Assembly: GCF_004379255.2 (NCBI RefSeq)
Contig: NW_024598987.1
Coordinates: 1 to 64,000, forward strand
Direction: 5' to 3'
From: Salvia splendens
Taxonomy: Eukaryota > Streptophyta > Magnoliopsida > Lamiales > Lamiaceae
DNA length: 64,000 nt
Shown here piece after piece: positions 42,503 through 55,083 of the stretch. The notes beneath the pieces were generated by a model. The model did not search any database. It had not been told where the DNA came from and saw only the letters and a list, made by a program, of their open reading frames with translations. Made by a program: the position numbers and the translations under genes. Position 1 is the first letter of the stretch, and each line of letters opens with the position of its first letter.

Positions 42503-45500
42503 ATGCCGGAGCTCCCGCCGGATCCCCCCCCGGAGTCCGAAGAACCGCGCACCATCTCGGACCAGCTAATGGTCCTCCGGTCGGCCGAGGACCCTCTCTC
42601 GGACCAGCCAATGACTTTCACGTCGGAGGAGTCTTCCGCCATAATTTCTCCCTGCAAGAAAATGGCGAGGAAAACTTTGAAAATGAAGGTGAAGGCACGG
42701 AAAAGTACACCAGCCCCTCCCACCAAAGGCACTGGTCGGAAAAGGTTCGTACCCTCACCGATGCCGGAGGACAAGCAACTTAGGAAGAAGATTGATTTCG
42801 GGGCCGAAGGGAGCTCGCCGGTCGGAAGTCCAAAATGCAAAGGCCCCATCTTCCCGACGTCGATGGAGCCCTCCCCTAATCCCAACGGTGAAGATGAAGC
42901 TAAGATTAATGAAGAACTTGCCGGCGCCGGAACTGTTGGCAACGCTTCGGCCGATGACCTTGCGGCCGGCGCAAACGCGGGGACCGGTGACGGAGGAGAG
43001 CACAACCCCCCACATGATGGCTGCTTGGAGAGAGATGGCTCTAGCATGGGTCAAAAGGCCTTGGTGGACGCGCTAGTCAACTTGCCCGAAATGGGCACAA
43101 CAACAAAATCACTTTCCGAAAGTTCCTTGACGCCTTGCCACTTCGGAACACCACGTGATGCTGGCCCCAATGCATCCGTTGAGCCCCCAAAACAACAAAA
43201 ATCTAGCTCCTTTCTGCAGCAACCCAACCTTCCCGAATTGGCTTGGAGACCAAAACCTCCTTCCGAAAGTGCGCTAACTCCTTTCCGTTCCAAGAGCTCA
43301 CGTGAGATGATTGTCGTGGAGGCCCCAACGCAACCAAAAAAGGCCGAAATCATCCACTTAGCCGCCTTGGACTCGGCGGAGATGCTAGACACATTGGTTG
43401 CGCAACCTCTCATTACGGCCGGTCACAAACCACCAGAGTTCCCCCTAAACTCTTCGGGATGCATGCAAAGTGTCACACACACACCTCGGGATGGGAATGG
43501 ACCCTCTCTTGAGGACTTCCCCCCTCTCGAACGAGGACGAACTAGCAAGCTCCGAGCTACGTTTGAGGCTAGTTCGGAACATTACAGTGCGGAGCTCGGC
43601 CAGCCGCGACCGAAGTCGAACCCTAACGACTACCGGGAAAAGCCTTTTATCGAGACGACGAACAAGGCCACGCCTAGTACCGAGATGGTTGCAGTGACAA
43701 GAGACACACCAACATCCAACGATACGCCTATGGATGATGCCGAACAGATCCTCACCGAGAAGGAAAAAGTCGAGAAGATCCACACCGAGAAAGAAAAAGC
43801 CGAAAAGCCGAGAATGGAAAAGCCGAGAAGGGCACACAACGGCAACGTAGGTGCCGAGAAGATCCACACCGAGAACGGAGAAGCCGAACTCAACAATCCG
43901 AAGAGAAATGGAAATACACCTAAGTCCACGGCGGATGCCGCAACACGAGGGCCGAATGTAGTTAATCAACTTGGGGGGGTAGAAGCTACCCCGGGGTCCT
44001 CGCCGTGGCCGAAATCGATGGCGGACTTGCTTATGGGTACCCCCGTCGGGCTCGGCGAGTAACACTCTACAAGGCCGGGGTGAAGGCGCCTCATGCCACC
44101 CCGGTCGGCCGAAAACGATGGCGGACATGCTTAAAGGCTCGACTGACCCTACCGGCCCTCAAGCCTTTGAGCCGGATAAGCTCCAGAACATTGGATTTGC
44201 TTCAGTGTCCGACGGCATCCCGGCCATCTACTTCTCCGGAGCGGAAACTCAAAAGCTTGCTGAGAGCATGGGACACGCCATTGTGGGTAAGTTCTCTCAC
44301 TCTATCCCTACGGGACTGCAAATCCAAAAGACCCTCGATAATATTAAACTTCGATGTGGATTTAGTTGGAAGTACATTAATGCTAAACATATTCTCATTC
44401 AATGCGAGGACTTGGCGGACTATGCCCGAATCCTTGGAGGCCCAAGGGGTACGCCCGTTTGGCTCATTGACCGACACCCGATGAGGGTCTTCAAATGGTC
44501 CCCGGACTTTGATGCTTACTGCGAGTCCCCTATTGCGGCAATTTGGTGCAACCTAATTGGCCTCCCCATTCATCTTTTCGACCAATCCGCCTTATTCGCC
44601 ATCGGCAAGCTTCTCGGCAATCCAATACAAATTGATCGAGCCACGGCAAACAAGACTCGGCTTTCATTTGCCCGAATTTGCGTCGAGATAGACATCACAA
44701 AACCACCTACCGAAGAGATAATCCTCGACCTTGGTGGGCGAGAAACGGTGCAGCGAGTCCGATGGGACAAGATACCATCATATTGCCAAGAATGCAAACA
44801 TGTCGGCCATGCAAGTGAGGTGTGCTATGCGACGGGCAAGAAGGAACGGCCGCCAAAGAGAAACTACCACAACGGCCCGCCAAAACAGCCACAACCCGAG
44901 AGACAGACCGAGAAGGGGAAGCAAGATATGGGGAAGAATGCCTCCAGCTCCAATGAATGGAAACATCAGGGGAAGAAGCAAGGCAAGGCCGGTGATCGAC
45001 CAAACAATAACAAAACAAATGGGGAGGATACCGGTGGTACTTCCTGGGAGGGACCGAACTCCAAGGGTGACTCTACTTTTGGGAGCGGACCGAGCTCCGG
45101 AACTCAAAATGCCGGGCTCATTGTCGGGATCGAGATTGGGAAGTCCCCACCGAACCGGGGGAATCCATTGCATCCCACCACCGAACCACCAACACCATGT
45201 GGGAACATGGACGTGGAGTGGGGCTCCCCCAATGCGAGGAGCTTGGTCTCACCAGTTCGGCGAGGGAATCCGAGAGGAGGCGCGCGTCATGCTTTGACAA
45301 GGGGGCGTGGGTTCTTCTCGGCAAAGAACCACATGAGCACTAACCAATATTATTCTCTCATGGAGAACGGAGAATTTGATGTTGAGAATTGTGGGGATGC
45401 GGACGAAGACCCCATGGAATTGCACGTGGGGGCCGAGAAGTTAGGAGGCAACAGTTCGGCCGAGGACGCCGAGGAGGTCGCTCCGAACAAAGAGCAACAC

Positions 45501-45557
45501 CGCACTGACTATCAAGGAGGGCCTTCAACCTCTTTGGGTACGCACCCTTCTTGTTAA
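42503..45557 (+). pseudogene. LINE L2 ORF1 with one-base insertion
   Basis: From ATG 42503 (MPELPPDPPPESEEPRTISD) the frame follows LINE A ORF1 to about 44040, where GGTACCCC has gained one C; translation ends at the TAA at 44060-44062 after GTPVGLGE. The right frame resumes (MADMLKGSTDPTGPQAF at 44118) and is open through DUF4283 and the knuckle CQECKHVGHASEVC to TAA 45555-45557. The total length is 3055 bp against 3054 in LINE A, confirming a single added base. A C-run slippage is likely. The truncated product would lack both RNA-binding domains. Confidence 0.9.
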
Positions 45558-45559
45558 TA

Positions 45560-48500
45560 ATGTCGTACAATCTCATGTTTTGGAACGTGAGGGGAATCGC
45601 GAATGCGCCCACTCAAAACGTTCTGAAAAGACTTATTGATTGTCATAATGTTTTATTTCTTGCAATAATGGAACCGCTCACACAACCGGACCCGGACCGT
45701 TTCTCTAAGGCCTTGGGGCTGTCCTTCATTGGTTCGAACACGAACGGGAAGATTTGGATGTTTGCGGAAGAGGGGTCCACTTTTGATATTGAGGTTGACT
45801 CGGAACAAATTCTTCACGGGTACCTCAAATCCCACCGCCTTGCTAGGCCGGTGGCCATCTCAGCCGTGTACGCCAAATGTACAAGGGCTGAAAGACATCA
45901 CTTATGGGACAAGATGAGAGAGATTGCCGGGCCTCTTGAGGGAACACCTTGGATCATCGGTGGCGATTTCAACACCATTCTATCTCACCAAGACAGAGTC
46001 GGAAGTGATACCAACCGGCAAGCCGAGATGGTAGATTTTGCGGAGGCAACGGAAGATTGTAGGCTGCTTGACCCTGGTTTTGATGGAGCGGCATTCACTT
46101 GGGCCAAGAATGGCCTTTTTGAAAGGTTGGATAGAGTGCTTGTCAGCGAGGATTGCCTCGGACCATGGACCAATTCTTGTCAGGTGCACGAAGATGAACA
46201 CATCCGCTGGAGCCAAGGCTTTCAGGTTCCAGAACATGTGGATCCGACATGAAGGATTCATGGCCGTAGTGCAAAAAGCATGGGAGGAGCCCACGGGGGC
46301 GGGTGGAATCCTAAACATTCAAATCAAGCAGGCCAGAGTTAAAAAGGCCCTTAAGGAGTGGAACAAAGAGGTTTTTGGGAACATCCATGCTAATATAAAA
46401 GAAAAGGAGGAAGAAATTGCTCTGGCCCAATCTTGTTTCGAAGCAAGGCCGACTCCGGATCACAGGACAGCGTTCAACAAACACATTGCCGAGTACATCC
46501 TTCTGCTGAGAATGGAAGAAGATTTTTGGCGACAGAAGGCAGCTTTGAGGTGGCTTGCCGAGGGAGACAAAAATACCCGGTTCTACCAAAGCTGGGTGAA
46601 ACAAAAGAGGGTTCGTCTCCGCATCCATTCAATTCGTGCCAATGGGCAGGAGCTCACCGAGGAAGCCGAGATTAAAAAGTCCGCAGTGGAGTTCTTCCAA
46701 CAACTCCTTGCCCCCAACAATCCGACACTTGAAGACCCAGACCTCGACCTAATCCAGCAGGTCCACTCAGCCGAGCAGTTCGTTGACATCGCAGATGCTC
46801 CAAGTGCGGACGAGGTCAGGAGTGCCACCTTTTGCATTTCCGGAGATAGTGCACCCGGACCCGACGGCTTCTCGGCCACCTTCTATCAAGCCTGCTGGCC
46901 CATTGTGGGGCCGGAGGTAGTGGAAGCAATCAGACAGTTCTTCAGAGGGGCCTTCCTGCCAAGGAGCATCACGGCCACAAGCATAGTCCTTATCCCAAAG
47001 AAGGCATCGCCGGAGTCATGGACCGACTACCGACCCATTAGTCTCTGCAATGTTCTAAACAAGATCATTACCAAGGTACTCACCTCTCGACTCTCTCCTT
47101 TCCTCCCACAGGTCATCTCCCCAAACCAAAGTGGATTTGTCAAAGGTCGGCTCCTTAACGACAACGCACTTCTGGCTCAAGAGATGTTCCATGAGCTTGC
47201 TAGATGCTCCCCAGCGCCTAATGTGGCAGTAAAGATTGACATGGCTAAAGCCTATGATAGGGTCCAATGGCCATTCCTCTTCAAAGTTTTACGCCGTATG
47301 GGTTTCCCGGATTCATGGATTTCACTTATGGAGAGGTGTATTGGGTATTGCTGGTTCTCGGTCCTTGTTAACGGGGCACCCTCGGGCTTCTTTAGATCAA
47401 CTCGAGGACTTCGGCAAGGAGACCCGATCTCCCCCGCTCTGTTCGTAATCGCTGCGGACTACCTGTCCCGAGCATTAGATAAGCTCATCCTCGGCCAAAA
47501 GGACATGACGTTCAAAGCCTCCCGGAGATGCATGGAGATCAGCCATCTAGCCTATGCGGACGACATTATCATCTTCACTCAAGCGGCGGCAAATCCTATG
47601 CGCCGGCTAAGAGCCTGTCTCGAAAAATATGAAAGAGTCTCCGGCCAACAAGTCAGCCTCGCCAAGAGTAATTTCTATATTGCCGAGGCCCATGAGCATT
47701 GGGCAAACTCGATCCAGGCGGAAGGAGGCTTCTCTAGAGGGGCCTTTCCTTTTCTCTATCTCGGAGTCCCTATCTATCGTGGTGCCAAACGCACGGACAT
47801 GTTCCTATTTCTACGGGAAAAGATTGCAAGAAGGATCTCAGGATGGGCACACCGTCACCTATCCTTTGGAGGAAGGCTTACGTTGATTAAGAGCACTCTT
47901 GAAGCGATCCCCTTGCACATCTTTCAAGCCGTCGAGCCCACGGCCGGTACCCTCAAGCAACTTGATCAACAAATGGCCCGATTCTTTTGGGGGTCTACGA
48001 ATGAAAAGAAGCGGACCCATTGGATTGGATGGGAACAAATGTGCCGGCCCACTGATGAAGGAGGCCTTGGGATCCGAAAAACTATGGAGGTCCTCCGCGC
48101 CTTCAATATCAAACTTTGGTGGCGCTTTCGGGAGCAAAACTCCCTTTGGGCAAGATACATGATGGCAAAATATTGCTCCAACTCCACACCGCTCACCTTG
48201 AGATTGCCGAGCAGGAGTAGCCCTACGTGGAGAAGGCTCTCAAGAGCATGGCCCCTTGCGCAACCGCACATTAGATGGCTAGTGGGACAAGGGGACATCT
48301 ACTTCTGGGATGACATTTGGCTTGGCGATAGCCCTCTGAGGGAACTTAGTCTTGATGATAGGGGAAGACCAACCACCCGGGTCTCGGAGTTCATTACAAA
48401 TGGTGGTTGGGATGTGCCCAAGCTTCAACTCCTTCACAATCAGGCCGGCCTTCCTCAGCATGTTATCGATGGCATCATTAATACACCGATCCTCCATGAC

Positions 48501-49679
48501 GAACAGGATATCCTGAGGTGGAACCTCTCTAAGCATGGGGAATTCACGGTGGCTTCGACATGGGACACACTTCGAGGACGAAACCCGATCATCCATGGTT
48601 TGGGGGATGTTTGGAAGGTAGGCCTCACCAACTCAATAGCCATCTTTATCTGGAGGCTTCTCTCCAATCGGGTGCCGGTTGACACGAAACTTCAGTGGCG
48701 GGAGATTGAGCTAGCCTCTAAGTGCCAATGCTGCCCCCACAGACCGAACACTGAGTCACTCCAACACCTCTTCATCCAGGGATATGGAGCTCGCAGAGTA
48801 TGGAGTGAGTTCGACGGCTGGTTCACAGGGCCGTTCCCCCGCATCCATATCAATGACACAATCCCTACGAGAATCGAAGTGTGGGCGCGAAGGTGCCAAC
48901 AGCCGAACAAGAAACATCTTAGCCGAGCCACTCCATACCTCATCCTTTGGTTTATCTGGTCGGAGAGAAACAGGAGCCGCCACCAAGGCACGCAGTTTAA
49001 ACCACAAAACGTGGTATGGCAGGTCCACATGTTCATTCGAAATGCTATGTCTAATGGAAGCTTGAAGCCGAAACATTGGAAGGGAGTTAAACTTGGAATC
49101 AATATTCCCCAACAAGCGGCGGCAATCAGGGCGCTACCCCTAGCCATGGCAATCAAATGGAACCCCCCGGATCAGCCGTGGATAAAGCTCAACACGGATG
49201 GCTCCTACAATGAAGCGAACGGCAGAACAGGGGCTGGAGGGATTATTCGAGACCACTCGGGTAAGATGCTCGCCGCCGTCAGCACACCCCTTGAAGCCCA
49301 CTCGGCTTTAGAAGCGGAGCTGTTGGCCATGATTCACAGGCTAAATATAGCCAAGGAATTCGGCCTACCAATCTGGATTGAGTCAGATGCAGAGCAAGCA
49401 ATCAAATTGGTCAATGGGACAGGATGGGGCCCGGCACTAGCTCGGCAAGCGGTGGCGCAACTAACCATTCTCAAACGCCAACTCAATTTCCGAGCCACCT
49501 TCATACACAGGGAGGGGAACAAAGCGGCGGACTTCCTTGCGAAAATGGGGCTAGTCCAAGACAGTGGCCTACGAATGCACTACAACTCAGCACCGAGAGA
49601 ACTGTTGGACTTGGTTAGATTGGACGAGATGGGAGTGTCGCACATCCGAAACCTAGACGGGGACGGGCATCAAAGTTGA
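45560..49679 (+). pseudogene. LINE L2 ORF2 with 47-bp deletion in the endonuclease
   Basis: The start gives MSYNLMFWNVRGIANAPTQN and the frame holds to RVLVSED at about 46153, then jumps and stops near 46252. Compared with LINE A, 47 bp are missing between two copies of GGATTG, so a microhomology or slippage deletion. Downstream the correct frame is open from RIASDHGPILV-equivalent sequence to the stop at 49677-49679, including YADDIIIF (about 47556), zf-RVT and RNase H. The length 4120 against 4167 agrees with the single deletion. Confidence 0.9.
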
Positions 49680-49893
49680 TCATGAGACGATGGGAGACAC
49701 TAGTGACTAGCTTTTTGGTTAATTATATTTTGGAAAGGAGTATGATGAGGTCCGAACTTTGTGGGATCGGACCGCATACTACTCTTGAATTTGTTACGGC
49801 ACACCACTTTTGGGTGTGGCCACGCCTTGTAATTATCACTTTTGGAAATATAGGGATGAGGGACCCACGAACCCTCCACCGTAGAGGTGTTTG

Positions 49894-49934
<41 letters not shown>

Positions 49935-50090
49935 GAGTATGATGAGGTCCGATCCATATTGGATCGGACCGCATACTACTCTTGTAATTTTGTTGGCACA
50001 TCATTTTCGGGTGTGGCCAAGTTCTGTTTAATTGCCTTGCTGGAATATAGGGATGAGGGACCCACGAACCCTCCACCATGACGGTGTTTG

Positions 50091-50121
<31 letters not shown>

Positions 50122-50135
50122 ATGCATCAAACTGA

Positions 50136-50971
50136 AGATCCCAACATTCCAAGGAAGGAGTGACCCCGAAGCTTATTTGGAGTGGGAGAGAAAGGTGGAT
50201 CTCATCTTTGAATGTCACAACTATTCCGAGGAGAAAAAGGTTAGACTTGCTGCTATTGAATTCGCTGACTATGCTATAGTTTGGTTGGATCAATTGACAA
50301 CTAGTACAAGGCGATATGGAGGAAGACCGGTTTCGACTTGGGAAGAAATGAAAAGCATAATGTGTAAGAGATTTGTACCTTCTCATTATTTTCGTGAATT
50401 GTATCAAAAATTACAATCTATGAAACAAGGTACTAAATCTGTTGATGAGTACTACAAAGACATGGAGATTGCCATGATTAGGGCAAATGTTGAAGAAGAT
50501 AGAGAAGCAACTGTGGCTCGATTCTTATGTGGGCTGAATAGGGAGATTGCAAACATTGTAGAGCTTCAACACTATGTGGAATTGGAGGACATGGTTCATA
50601 TGGCCATGAAGGTGGAGGGACATTTGAAGAAGAAGGGAACAATCCAAAAGAATTTTTCAACAAGTTCTCATTCTTCAAGGACAAAAGAGTGGACTTCATC
50701 CAAATCCAATTTTGGGGCAGGTTCTAAACCCCAAAATGAAGCGTCGACATCCAAGTCCAAAGAATTTGAGAAGGGTAAAGGTATTTCTACTTCTACTTCT
50801 ACTCGAAATAGAGATATCAAATGTTTTCGTTGTCAAGGTGTTGGACACATTGCATCTCAATGTCCAAACAAAAGGGTGATGATTTTGAAGCCAAATGGAG
50901 AGATAGAATCTGAAAGTGAACGTGAAGATGATGATGATGAGGAGGAGGATAAACAATTGGAGGAGATTTGA
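50136..50971 (+). pseudogene. gag main part of G2 (capsid and nucleocapsid)
   Basis: It continues the frame from 39279: KIPTFQGRSDPEAYLEWERK is the typical start of the retrotransposon gag domain, followed by FADYAIVWLDQL, VPSHYFRELYQKLQSM and VDEYYKDMEIAMIRANV. After a Ser/Lys-rich linker comes the zinc knuckle CFRCQGVGHIASQC (about 50824-50865) and an acidic tail (EREDDDDEEEDKQLEEI) ending at TGA 50969-50971. Pol follows in the same frame, so this TGA is probably a mutated sense codon (CGA to TGA would fit) in a once-continuous gag-pol, rather than a programmed stop. Confidence 0.87.
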
Positions 50972-53900
50972 CCAGAACATGGAGAACTTTTGGTCGTTCG
51001 AAGGGCTCTAAACATGCAAAACAGAAATGATGATCAACAAAGGGAGAACATCTTCCACACAAGGTGTTTGGTCCAAGGTAAACTTTGCATAATGATTATT
51101 GATGGTGGTAGTTGTGCAAATGTTGCAAGTTCTGAAATGGTGGAAAAGTTGAGCTTAACAACGGAAAAACATCCTAATCCGTACAAGCTACAATGGCTTA
51201 ATGACTGTGGAGAAATTCGAGTGACTAAGCGAGTTCTAATTTCGTTTTCAATTGGCAATTATAAAGATGATGTTCTTTGTGATGTTGTGCCAATGCATGC
51301 TAGTCACATTCTTTTGGGGAGGCCATGGCAGTTTGATCGTAGAGTGACTTATGATGGATTTCACAACCACTACACCTTCAAGCACAACAACAAGTCTATC
51401 ATGCTTGTCTCTTTGACACCTCAACAAGTTCAAGAAGATCAACAGAAATTATCTCAAGCAAGGAGAGCTCGTGAGGTTGAGAGAAAAAAAAGCGAGGGCA
51501 TTGAAAAAGAGTCGAGTGAAAAGAGTCGAGAGAAAAGTAAGAATGAGGGAAAAGAAAAAAAGAATTTCTATGTGAGAGCAAAAGAAATAAAGAGTGCAAT
51601 AGTTAAAGAAAAGAGTGTTTTCATCTTAGTGTACAAAGAGTCTTTGTTTACCACTAACGAATTAACCACTTCTTTGTCAAGTACTTTTGTGTCTCTTTTA
51701 CAAGAATTCGAGGATGTCTTTCCCGAGGATGAACCAAGTGGATTACCTCCAATAAGAGGTATTGAACATCAAATTGACTTTGTTCCCGGTGCAGTTCTAC
51801 CAAACCGACCAGCCTATATGGCCAATCCCGAAGAGACTAAGGAAATTCAAAGACAAGTGCAAGAGTTGTTGAAGAAAGGAAAAATCCGTGAGAGCATGAG
51901 TCCATGTGCTGTGCCGGTAATTGTTGTTTCTAAGAAAGATGGATCATGGAGGATGTGCACCGACTGTCGAGCAATCAACAAAATCACTGTAAAGTATCGC
52001 TATCCTATTCCTAGGGTAGATGATATGCTTGATGAATTGCATGGATCTGTTGTGTTTAGTAAGATCGATTTGAAAAGTGGTTATCATCAAATTCGCATTA
52101 GAGAAGGAGATGAATGGAAAACAGCCTTTAAAACAAAATTTGGTCTATATGAGTGGTTAGTCATGCCTTTTGGTTTAACTAATGCACCAAGCACTTTCAT
52201 GAGATTGATGCACCATGTTTTGAGAAAATTCATTGGAAAATTTGTGGTTGTTTATTTTGATGATATTCTGGTCTATAGCAAAAATGTGGATGAACATCTT
52301 AACCATGTGCATGCTATTTTGGACACCTTAAGAAAAGAATCATTGTATGCAAATCTCAAGAAGTGTTCATTTTGCATGGATAAAGTTGTTTTTCTTGGTT
52401 TTGTTATAAGTGCAAATGGGATTGAAATGGAAAAGGAGAAGGTGAAAGCTATTTTAGAATGCCCAATTCCTCAAAATGTAGCACAAGTTAGAAGTTTTCA
52501 TGGTCTTGCAAGTTTTTATAGGAGGTTTGTCAAGGATTTTAGTACAATTGCTGCACCTTTGAATGAAATTGTGAAAAATGATGTTTGTTTTTATTGGGGA
52601 GAAAAACAAGAGCATGCTTTTAATCTCCTTAAAGAAAAACTTACAACTGCACCAATTCTTTCTTTGCCTAACTTTGATAACATGTTTGGGCTTGAATGTG
52701 ATGCATCTGGAGTAGGCATCAGAGCTGTTTTGTTGCAGGATGGAAAGCCAATCGCTTACTTTAGCGAAAAGTTGAAAGGAGGTCAATTGAACTATCCAAC
52801 GTATGACAAGGAGTTATATGCGTTGGTTAGAGCTTTGGAAACATGGCAGCATTACTTGTGGCCTAGAGAGTTTGTCATTCATACGGATCATGAATCTCTT
52901 AAGTACTTGAAAGGTTAAGGTAAGCTTACCAAGAGACATGTTAAGTGGGTGGAATTCATTGAATCATTTCCCTATGTAATCAAATACAAAAAGGGAAAAG
53001 AAAACACTGTGGCTGATTCATTGTCTCGGAGGTACATTTTGATCACTAATTTGAGTTCTAAGTTGCTTGGTTTTGAGTTGATTAAGGAAATGTATGATAA
53101 TGACCCGGACTTTTCTTCTATCTATTTAGCTTGTGAGCATGCTGCATTTGACAAGTTCTATAGGCATGATGGCTATTTGTTTAGAGAAAATAAACTGTGC
53201 ATTCCTAAAGGTTCTATGCGTGAATTGCTTGTGCGTGAAGCACATGGTGGTGGTTTAATGGGGCATTTTGGAGTCCATAAGACAATGGATGTTTTGCATG
53301 AACATTTCTTTTGGCCTAAAATGCGTGTGGATGTTGAAAGAATTTGTAAAAGATGCATAACTTGCATGCAAGCCAAGTCTAAATCACACCCGCATGGTTT
53401 GTACAAACCGTTACCAATTCCTAGTGCACCTTGGGAGGATATTTCAATGGACTTTGTTGTTGGTTTGCCAAGAACAAAAAGAGGTAGAGATTCAGTTTTT
53501 GTGGTTGTTGATAGGTTTTCAAAAATGGCACATTTTATTCCATGCCACAAAACTGATGATGCATCTCATATCGCTGATTTGTTCTTTAAAGAAATTGCCC
53601 GTTTGCATGGTGTTCCTAGATCAATTGTGAGTGATCGAGATGCTAAATTTGTGAGTCATTTTTGGCAAGTGTTGTGGAATAAGTTAGGAACTAAACTCTT
53701 GTTTTCTACTACTTGTCATCCACAAACTGATGGACAAACTGAAGTAGTTAATAGGACTTTGTCTCAATTACTACGAACTTTAGTTAAAAAGAACTTGAAA
53801 AGTTGGGAGGAATGCTTACCTTTTGCTGAATTTGCTTATAATCGAAGTGTTCATTCTGCTACTAACTTTTCTCCATTTGAAGTTGTGTATGGTTTTAATC

Positions 53901-54520
53901 CATTGAGCCCACTAGATTTGATTCCAATACCTATTGAAGATCGTGCAAGTCTTGATGGAAAAGCTAAGGCCGAAATGGTGAAAAGATTGCATGAAAGGGC
54001 AAGACTCAACATTGAAAAGAGGACAGAACAATATTCAAAGCAAGCCAACAAGGGTAGGAAACAAGTCATCTTTGAGCCGGGAGATTGGGTTTGGTTGCAT
54101 ATGAGAAAGGAGAGATTTCCTTCGAAAAGAAAGTCCAAGTTGCAGCCAAGAGGAGATGGACCATTCCAAGTGATTGGAAAAGTCAATGATAATGCTTAAA
54201 AACTTGACTTACCTGGTGAGTTTAATGTAAGTGCTACTTTCAATGTTTCTGATTTATCTCCTTATGTTGGTGAATTAGATTCGAGGACGAATCCTCTTGA
54301 AGAAGAAGGGAATGATGGAGCTACACCCAAGCTGATCTACAAGGACAAGAAGATGGATCCATTGTTCATTCAAAGTGGACCAATTACAAGAGCTAGAGCT
54401 AAGAAGATAAAGGAGTCCATGATGCTTTTAGTTGATGAAATAAAAGCCCAATTCCAAGACCAATCTACATTGGGCCAAATGGTGAATATTATTCAAGTTA
54501 GTGGGCAGCCCAATGCATGA
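50972..54520 (+). pseudogene. pol of G2: protease, RT, RNase H, integrase
   Basis: One frame with two internal stops. Protease: [19 protein letters not shown] (about 51090-51145). [48 protein letters not shown] and the catalytic YFDD at 52253-52264. RNase [27 protein letters not shown], then TAA at 52916-52918 where relatives have Gln. Integrase: zinc region [20 protein letters not shown] to CITCMQAK, then acidic residues in [16 protein letters not shown] and the AEFAYN segment. TAA at 54197-54199 replaces Tyr. Beyond it the frame continues (FNVSATFNVSDLSPY) into the 3' LTR, ending TGA 54518-54520. It is inactive. Confidence 0.9.
54299..54312 (+). other. Polypurine tract of G2
   Basis: gaagaagaagggaa sits directly before the 3' LTR start (TGATGG at 54313), the expected place for the second-strand primer. 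Confidence 0.75.
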
Positions 54521-55083
54521 AGTTTTGAGTCACTATATATCACATTTTGGAGGCCCAAATTGAAGATACATGATGCATTTTCGTCCAAGTTGGAGCAACC
54601 AAAATGAATAGTCATTTTTAAGTTACTTTTTGAGTTAAATAAGTGACTTTAGATGTCCTAAAGTCACACCAATAGTTTAGGAGTTACTTTTCACTTATTA
54701 TGAGTCATTCTAAAGGTCTTAAGTTGTACTAATGATATGAGACTTTCAAGAGTCCATTCTAGCCTATAAATAGGCTTGTAAGCATGTCATTTGAGGACAC
54801 CATTGATCAAATACGAAAATAGACTTTGTCTTGTGAGATGAATTCTCTTTGTAGAGTTTTTCACTTGTTTGGAACTTATCAAGATACTTTGAGCAAGTTC
54901 TTGTGGCGTTCAACCATACCGAGGTTCTTGGCTGATCATATAGCCAACGGGTCGAGGTTTTCCAAGCTCTGGAAGTTGATCAAACCAGATTATCAATCAA
55001 GGAAGTCCGCTGCCAAACCTTATACGTGGGGTTCTTGGATCAATATATCCAACGGGTCCTTCGTCCTATCCCAATCCATATCA
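54313..55083 (+). repeat. 3' LTR of G2, complete (771 bp)
   Basis: It begins TGATGG, ends ATATCA, and is followed by agctg (55084-55088). TATA box at 54765-54772. The pol reading frame enters the LTR for about 205 bp. It shows 7 differences from the 5' LTR over 713 bp. Confidence 0.93.

Larger units (their letters stand above)
42231..49930 (+). mobile_element. LINE L2: full-length LINE in the 3' UTR of L1
   Basis: It is bounded by the 18-bp duplication gagggagtatgatgaggt at 42213-42230 and 49931-49948. The target is the 5' arm of the L1 3'-UTR stem-loop. About 32 bp at 42231-42262 (containing cccaaaacgttttgaaaaag, like the start of ORF2) precede the canonical leader from 42263. ORF1 42503-45557, ORF2 45560-49679, a 3' UTR with terminal hairpin CACCGTAGAGGTG (49877-49889) and a 38-base A-tail follow. 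It is very close to LINE A, but each ORF carries one disabling change. Confidence 0.91.
39280..50118 (+). mobile_element. LINE L1: 5'-truncated LINE in G2 gag, holding LINE L2
   Basis: The 17-bp duplication gagatgcatcaaactga lies at 39263-39279 and 50119-50135. The 5' junction (39280-39382) is not LINE but a copy of nearby gag DNA: 39302-39380 repeats 39182-39261. LINE sequence begins inside the RT at about 39383 and runs to the ORF2 stop at 42137, then 3' UTR (42138-42230, 49949-50086) and A-tail (about 50090-50118). The 3' UTR is split by L2. The 3' stem-loop (49935-49981) has a perfect 11-bp inner stem (GGTCCGATCCA / TGGATCGGACC). Confidence 0.9.
38058..55083 (+). mobile_element. Ty3/gypsy retrotransposon G2 with nested LINEs
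   Basis: LTRs at 38058-38770 (3' end deleted) and 54313-55083 enclose gag and pol in the usual Ty3 order: protease, RT, RNase H, integrase. The 5-bp duplication agctg lies at 38053-38057 and 55084-55088, in the ORF1 of LINE-m. Removing LINE L1 (39280-50118) leaves about 6.2 kb. The two LTRs differ at 7 of 713 compared positions by eye. Three features show it is inactive: no primer binding site, a truncated 5' LTR, and stop codons in gag and pol. I see no chromodomain after the integrase; the clade was not settled. Confidence 0.93.

Noticed and set aside
50082..50118. gag starting at 50078 inside the A-tail
   Set aside because: The apparent poly-Lys start is the L1 A-tail read in frame; gag really begins at 39016 and resumes at 50136 after the duplication.
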